Source of the DNA: Bacteroidaceae bacterium
GTDB lineage: Bacteria > Bacteroidota > Bacteroidia > Bacteroidales > Bacteroidaceae
Assembly: GCA_017447625.1 (NCBI GenBank)
Contig: JAFSNB010000017.1
Coordinates: 1 to 52,854 of the forward strand
DNA: 52,854 nt
Direction: 5' to 3'
Part shown: positions 50,074-52,854 of the stretch, in pieces
How positions within the stretch are numbered: position 1 is the stretch's first letter
Layout: the number at the start of each line of letters is the position of its first letter
Notes under the pieces: model-generated
What the model was told of the DNA's origin: nothing
The model's input: only the letters and a program-made list of their open reading frames with translations
The model's database searches: none
Made by a program: the position numbers and the translations under genes

Positions 50074-51519
50074 TTACTTTTTAATTTTTACTTTGACTCG
50101 GTATTTGTGTACCGGAGTTTCTGCTTTGTCGCCAAAACCGACGTGGCTGTGCTCGGCAGGCGCCCCCATAACCACAAGATAGAGGCGTTTGTAACCTTGC
50201 GGCATAAAGCTGAGAGAGCCCTTTGCCGCGCTCTGCATCGGCGGATAGGAGCAGCGGCCGTTGGCATCCACAGCCACAAAACCGTAGCGCCAGCCGCTCC
50301 CCTTCTGTTTGGTGTCGCCGACGAAACGGACGCTCACCTCCTTCACTCCGTTGATGTCTATTGGGATAACGTTGAAGCCGTAGTTCTCCGGCATCTCGTC
50401 TGCCACGGGCTGCAGCCAGCCGCTCTGCACCGTAGTCACCAGCGTTACGGTGTCCTTCTTTTCCGTAACCATTCGGGCTGCGAAATCCGGGTGATTAGGC
50501 CTGTCGCCCACATACGGGCGCGTCTCGGCGTAGGCGTGACGGAAATCGAGCCAAACCGTGTGGCGGTTCGTCTCAAATGTCTCGTCGCAGAACGCCGACT
50601 GCGAGATGCCCGTAAGTCGTTTGTAAGCATCCACGGGGTCTTCTCTGTGGAAGCCCTCGCGGAATATGCGGCTCATGATTGTCAGGCCGTGCTTCTGACT
50701 CCAGCCCTCCAGAACGTAAGGGGCGTGATATACATTTGCCCACGAGAGGAATGCCTTGTGCGGCTGACGTCGGTAGGCATCCCAATGGTAAAGCTCGTCG
50801 CGCACCCAATAGGGATTCACGTGCCAGAGCATCCACTGCGCCGCCATCTCGTATATGCCGCCGCCCCCGATTCCGGGCAGGTCGCCGGGCTTGGGTTTAT
50901 CGCCGGGAGCAGGCGTGTCGCCCTTCGGACGGTTCGGCTCCTCGGCCTCACGCTGAGCCGCCTCCAGACTGTCCAGCGTGATTGGCGCGATGCCAAGCGC
51001 AGTCCTCACGTCAATGCCCGCCTGCGATTGAAACGAATGTCCAAGCTCGTGTGCCACGCAGTTCAGAGCCTTGTCTTTCAGACGGTTCGGAGCGGCCCAA
51101 AACGCGCCGATGACACCGTCATAGTCACCGCCGTAGGCCGTACCCTCAAGAGAGTAGTTAATCATCACCATCATTCTGTAGCGCTCGGCGTTTGACCCGC
51201 TGCGGATGAATCGCAGAGTGTCGCGGTAGAAGGCGTAGAATCTCTCCAACCGCGCTTTCAGGTTCTCGAGATCCACGCTCATATCCCGCCCCTCCAAGGC
51301 AGGCGGGTTGCTCAGACTCTCGCCGAAGCCCTTCTGCCAGAATATAGCGAAGTTCGGCGTGAGCACCATCCGCTGGTAACTCCACTCCGACTCCGCATCC
51401 TCCAGATTCATGCTCCGCAAATCCTTCGGCACATAAATCTCCTTGCCCTCAAAGCGCTGTGCATACGCGCCCAGCGCGATGCCGCCCCACAGACATAAAA
51501 CCGTGAATAACTTTCTCAT
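50074..51519 (-). CDS. Exported DUF6055-like protein with HExxH motif
   Basis: A 481-residue protein with signal peptide (LFTVLCLWGGIALGAYAQ). VAHELGHSFQSQAG carries a zinc-protease-type HELGH, and the region FAIFWQKGFGE with the spacing afterwards resembles DUF6055. About residue 195-225 there is a linker of PGD repeats (GDTPAPGDKPKPGDLPGIG). Beta-rich C-terminus. It may be a metallopeptidase or an inactive relative; I cannot name its substrate. Confidence 0.65.
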   Translation of the reverse strand: MRKLFTVLCLWGGIALGAYAQRFEGKEIYVPKDLRSMNLEDAESEWSYQRMVLTPNFAIFWQKGFGESLSNPPALEGRDMSVDLENLKARLERFYAFYRDTLRFIRSGSNAERYRMMVMINYSLEGTAYGGDYDGVIGAFWAAPNRLKDKALNCVAHELGHSFQSQAGIDVRTALGIAPITLDSLEAAQREAEEPNRPKGDTPAPGDKPKPGDLPGIGGGGIYEMAAQWMLWHVNPYWVRDELYHWDAYRRQPHKAFLSWANVYHAPYVLEGWSQKHGLTIMSRIFREGFHREDPVDAYKRLTGISQSAFCDETFETNRHTVWLDFRHAYAETRPYVGDRPNHPDFAARMVTEKKDTVTLVTTVQSGWLQPVADEMPENYGFNVIPIDINGVKEVSVRFVGDTKQKGSGWRYGFVAVDANGRCSYPPMQSAAKGSLSFMPQGYKRLYLVVMGAPAEHSHVGFGDKAETPVHKYRVKVKIKK

Positions 51520-51604
51520 AATTCATTCATTTCTCTGAAATCGTGCCCAAAGTTAGGCATTTATTTCCTTTCAAGAGCAATGAATGAGGAAAAAAATACA
51601 ATCC

Positions 51605-52222
51605 TCAGAAGAATTTCACAATCTCATCCAATTCACGGTGACGCGGGGTGCGCGGCTCCTCAGCTCTGTAGCCCAAAGCGATAACCGCCATTACGGTCTC
51701 GTTCTCAGGAATGTTGAACAGAGTCCTGAGCTTGTCCGCCTCACGCATACCCATGATGAGCGTGTCGAAGCCCATAGCGCGGGCCTGCAAGATAAGATAG
51801 CAGTTGCTCAGCCCGTTGTCGTAAGCTCCCCAGCCGTCGCCGATCTCATTGGTCTTCTCGCCCCGGAAGAAACCGGACTTGCCGCGCTCGTATGTTGAGA
51901 CGATAAGCACGGGCGCGTTCTTAATGCGCTCCTTGTTGCCGCCCACAAGATCCTGCACAGCTTTCAGTTTCTTGTCGCTGATAGCCACATAATACTTTGT
52001 CGGCTGCTGGTTTGCCCACGACGGCGCATTCTGAGCGGCACGAATCAGCGTGCGCACCTCTGCCTCACTTATCTTTTTCGTTGCGTCATAGTTACGAACG
52101 CTGCGGCGCGATGTCAGCACTTTGTCGAACGTTGGGGAAGTAGTTGCCTGTGCGCCGACCTGCAGCGTCACTACACTCAGCACAGCGATTAGTGCCATTT
52201 GTTTGAAAGCCTTCATTTTCAT
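51605..52222 (-). CDS. Nitroreductase family protein with a signal peptide
   Basis: A 205-residue protein. Residues 1-25 form a signal peptide (MALIAVLSVVTLQVGAQ). LTSRRSVRNYDATKKISEAE, AAQNAPSWANQQPTKYYV and GLSNCYLILQARAMGFDTL are the FMN-binding motifs of the nitroreductase family. Most family members are cytoplasmic, so export (and the source of NAD(P)H or another electron donor in the periplasm) is unusual. Confidence 0.85.
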   Translation of the reverse strand: MKMKAFKQMALIAVLSVVTLQVGAQATTSPTFDKVLTSRRSVRNYDATKKISEAEVRTLIRAAQNAPSWANQQPTKYYVAISDKKLKAVQDLVGGNKERIKNAPVLIVSTYERGKSGFFRGEKTNEIGDGWGAYDNGLSNCYLILQARAMGFDTLIMGMREADKLRTLFNIPENETVMAVIALGYRAEEPRTPRHRELDEIVKFF

Positions 52223-52340
52223 TTCAGTTTTTTCGTTTACACAATTATAATCCTTTAGACCCCTCCCACCCGAAAAAGTTTAAAAGGCGGATGAACATTG
52301 ACAATTGAACATTAAGGCAAGGACCTTATACCATTGATTA

Positions 52341-52720
52341 TTGGCTCAAGATAAAATTGTACAGCATCGAACTGCCTTTCGTACAGCATCAAACCACCAT
52401 TCGTACAGCATCAGAATGCTGTTGGACCTGCATCAATTTTCAGGCTACACATCCTACATTTTACATTCTAATGACAACCTTCATCATTTCCTATTTAAAT
52501 CTCTGATTGATAACATATTGCATTAAAACAAACCTACATCAAACCTACATGGATTATACATTTTTCGATTTTCGATTATAATGTAGGTATAATGTAGGTT
52601 TGATGTAGGTTTGATGTAGGTTTGATGTAGCTTTATTTTGAGGTAGCTTCTTACTAATCAAGCGATTAGACTATAAATGATGAAGGTTGCCATAACATCA
52701 TGCTACGCTGGTGTTTGTAG
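52341..52720. repeat. Right copy of the hairpin plus 22-bp iteron repeat
   Basis: It is the inverted relative of 142-560. GTACAGCATC repeats at 52359, 52381 and 52403 with a 22-bp period. CAACCTTCATCATTT (52475-52489) faces its complement AAATGATGAAGGTTG (52675-52689), with several AAACCTACAT and ATGTAGGTTT units between. The spacer 52223-52340 shows no gene. Confidence 0.7.
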
Positions 52721-52854
52721 TGTACTGAATAAGTTGACAAAAATTGAAATCAACTTATGATTAGAAATGTAAAGAAAACTCGTGAAGAAAGTCTGGAGAT
52801 TCTTCGTGATTATCTGACAAGCGACTTGTCAAAAAGTGCAATAAGCAGAAAATA
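52721..52854 (+). mobile_element. Right-edge IS fragment (5' end of an IS3/IS150-like element)
   Basis: Begins TGTACTGAATAAGTTGAC and leads into a truncated transposase gene. It is an exact inverted copy of bases 1-134. Confidence 0.55.
52757..52854 (+). CDS. Partial IS3-like transposase OrfA (N-terminus), runs off the right end
   Basis: It encodes the same 32 residues as the fragment at 1-98, in the opposite direction, and is cut by the contig end. Confidence 0.55.
   Translation, partial: MIRNVKKTREESLEILRDYLTSDLSKSAISRK

Noticed and set aside
1-52854. Composite transposon bounded by two IS copies
   Set aside because: The window is over 50 kb of mostly core genes and both ends stop inside a repeat, which is better explained by an assembly break at a multicopy IS.

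Overview
The window looks like one contig from a Prevotella-like member of the Bacteroidales. Support comes from the neighbouring type IX secretion genes porU and porV, an rplM-rpsI-rpsB-tsf block, the epimerase/lyase route for sialic acid, several exported GH29/GH43/GH27/GH51/GH97 glycosidases, and promoters of the Bacteroidetes form (TTTG about 19-21 bp upstream of TAnnTTTG). I saw no rRNA, tRNA or CRISPR array. Assignments are by eye from motifs; no database search was run.

Layout. Bases 1-134 and 52721-52854 are inverted copies of the start of an IS3-like transposase gene; each is bordered inside by a diverged copy of a hairpin/iteron repeat, which probably explains why the assembly stops there. 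Bases 734-8686 are an accessory region: a DUF4160/DUF2442 pair, then a tight six-gene minus-strand operon (minimal sigma-70 factor, two proteins resembling the palm of DNA polymerase III alpha with degenerate catalytic residues, a 33-residue membrane peptide, a PD-(D/E)XK nuclease-like protein, and a beta-CASP/MBL hydrolase), a DUF6946-like nuclease with a WYL regulator, and a lone HigA-like antitoxin between 33-bp direct repeats. The operon is my candidate for an undescribed system.

Bases 7883-14261 hold a sialic acid operon (lyase, a periplasmic Kelch mutarotase fused to a sodium:solute symporter, N-acylglucosamine 2-epimerase, exported flavodoxin). Bases 14432-21942 carry a broken outer-membrane protein gene, queC with a queuosine-precursor transporter behind a preQ1-I-like riboswitch, a DUF3089 lipoprotein, a LuxR-type regulator, a GH29 fucosidase and NhaC. 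Bases 21912-30501 hold ispF, porV, porU, an FAH hydrolase and a CotH-like protein; 30706-33640 tsf, rpsB, rpsI and rplM. Bases 34000-52222 hold gdhA, an iron alcohol dehydrogenase, a double GH43 enzyme, purN, GH27, GH51, a purF-like gene, an endonuclease/exonuclease/phosphatase protein, GH97, a DUF6055-like protein and an exported nitroreductase.

Short repeats are unusually abundant. A GC-rich palindrome of about 27-40 bp lies between genes and also, without breaking the frame, inside the epimerase, the LuxR-type regulator and PorU. AT-rich elements bounded by GCGGCC and GGCCGC separate several gene pairs. A 9-bp tandem repeat of an intergenic type encodes 24 Lys-Pro-Leu-like triplets in one secreted protein.
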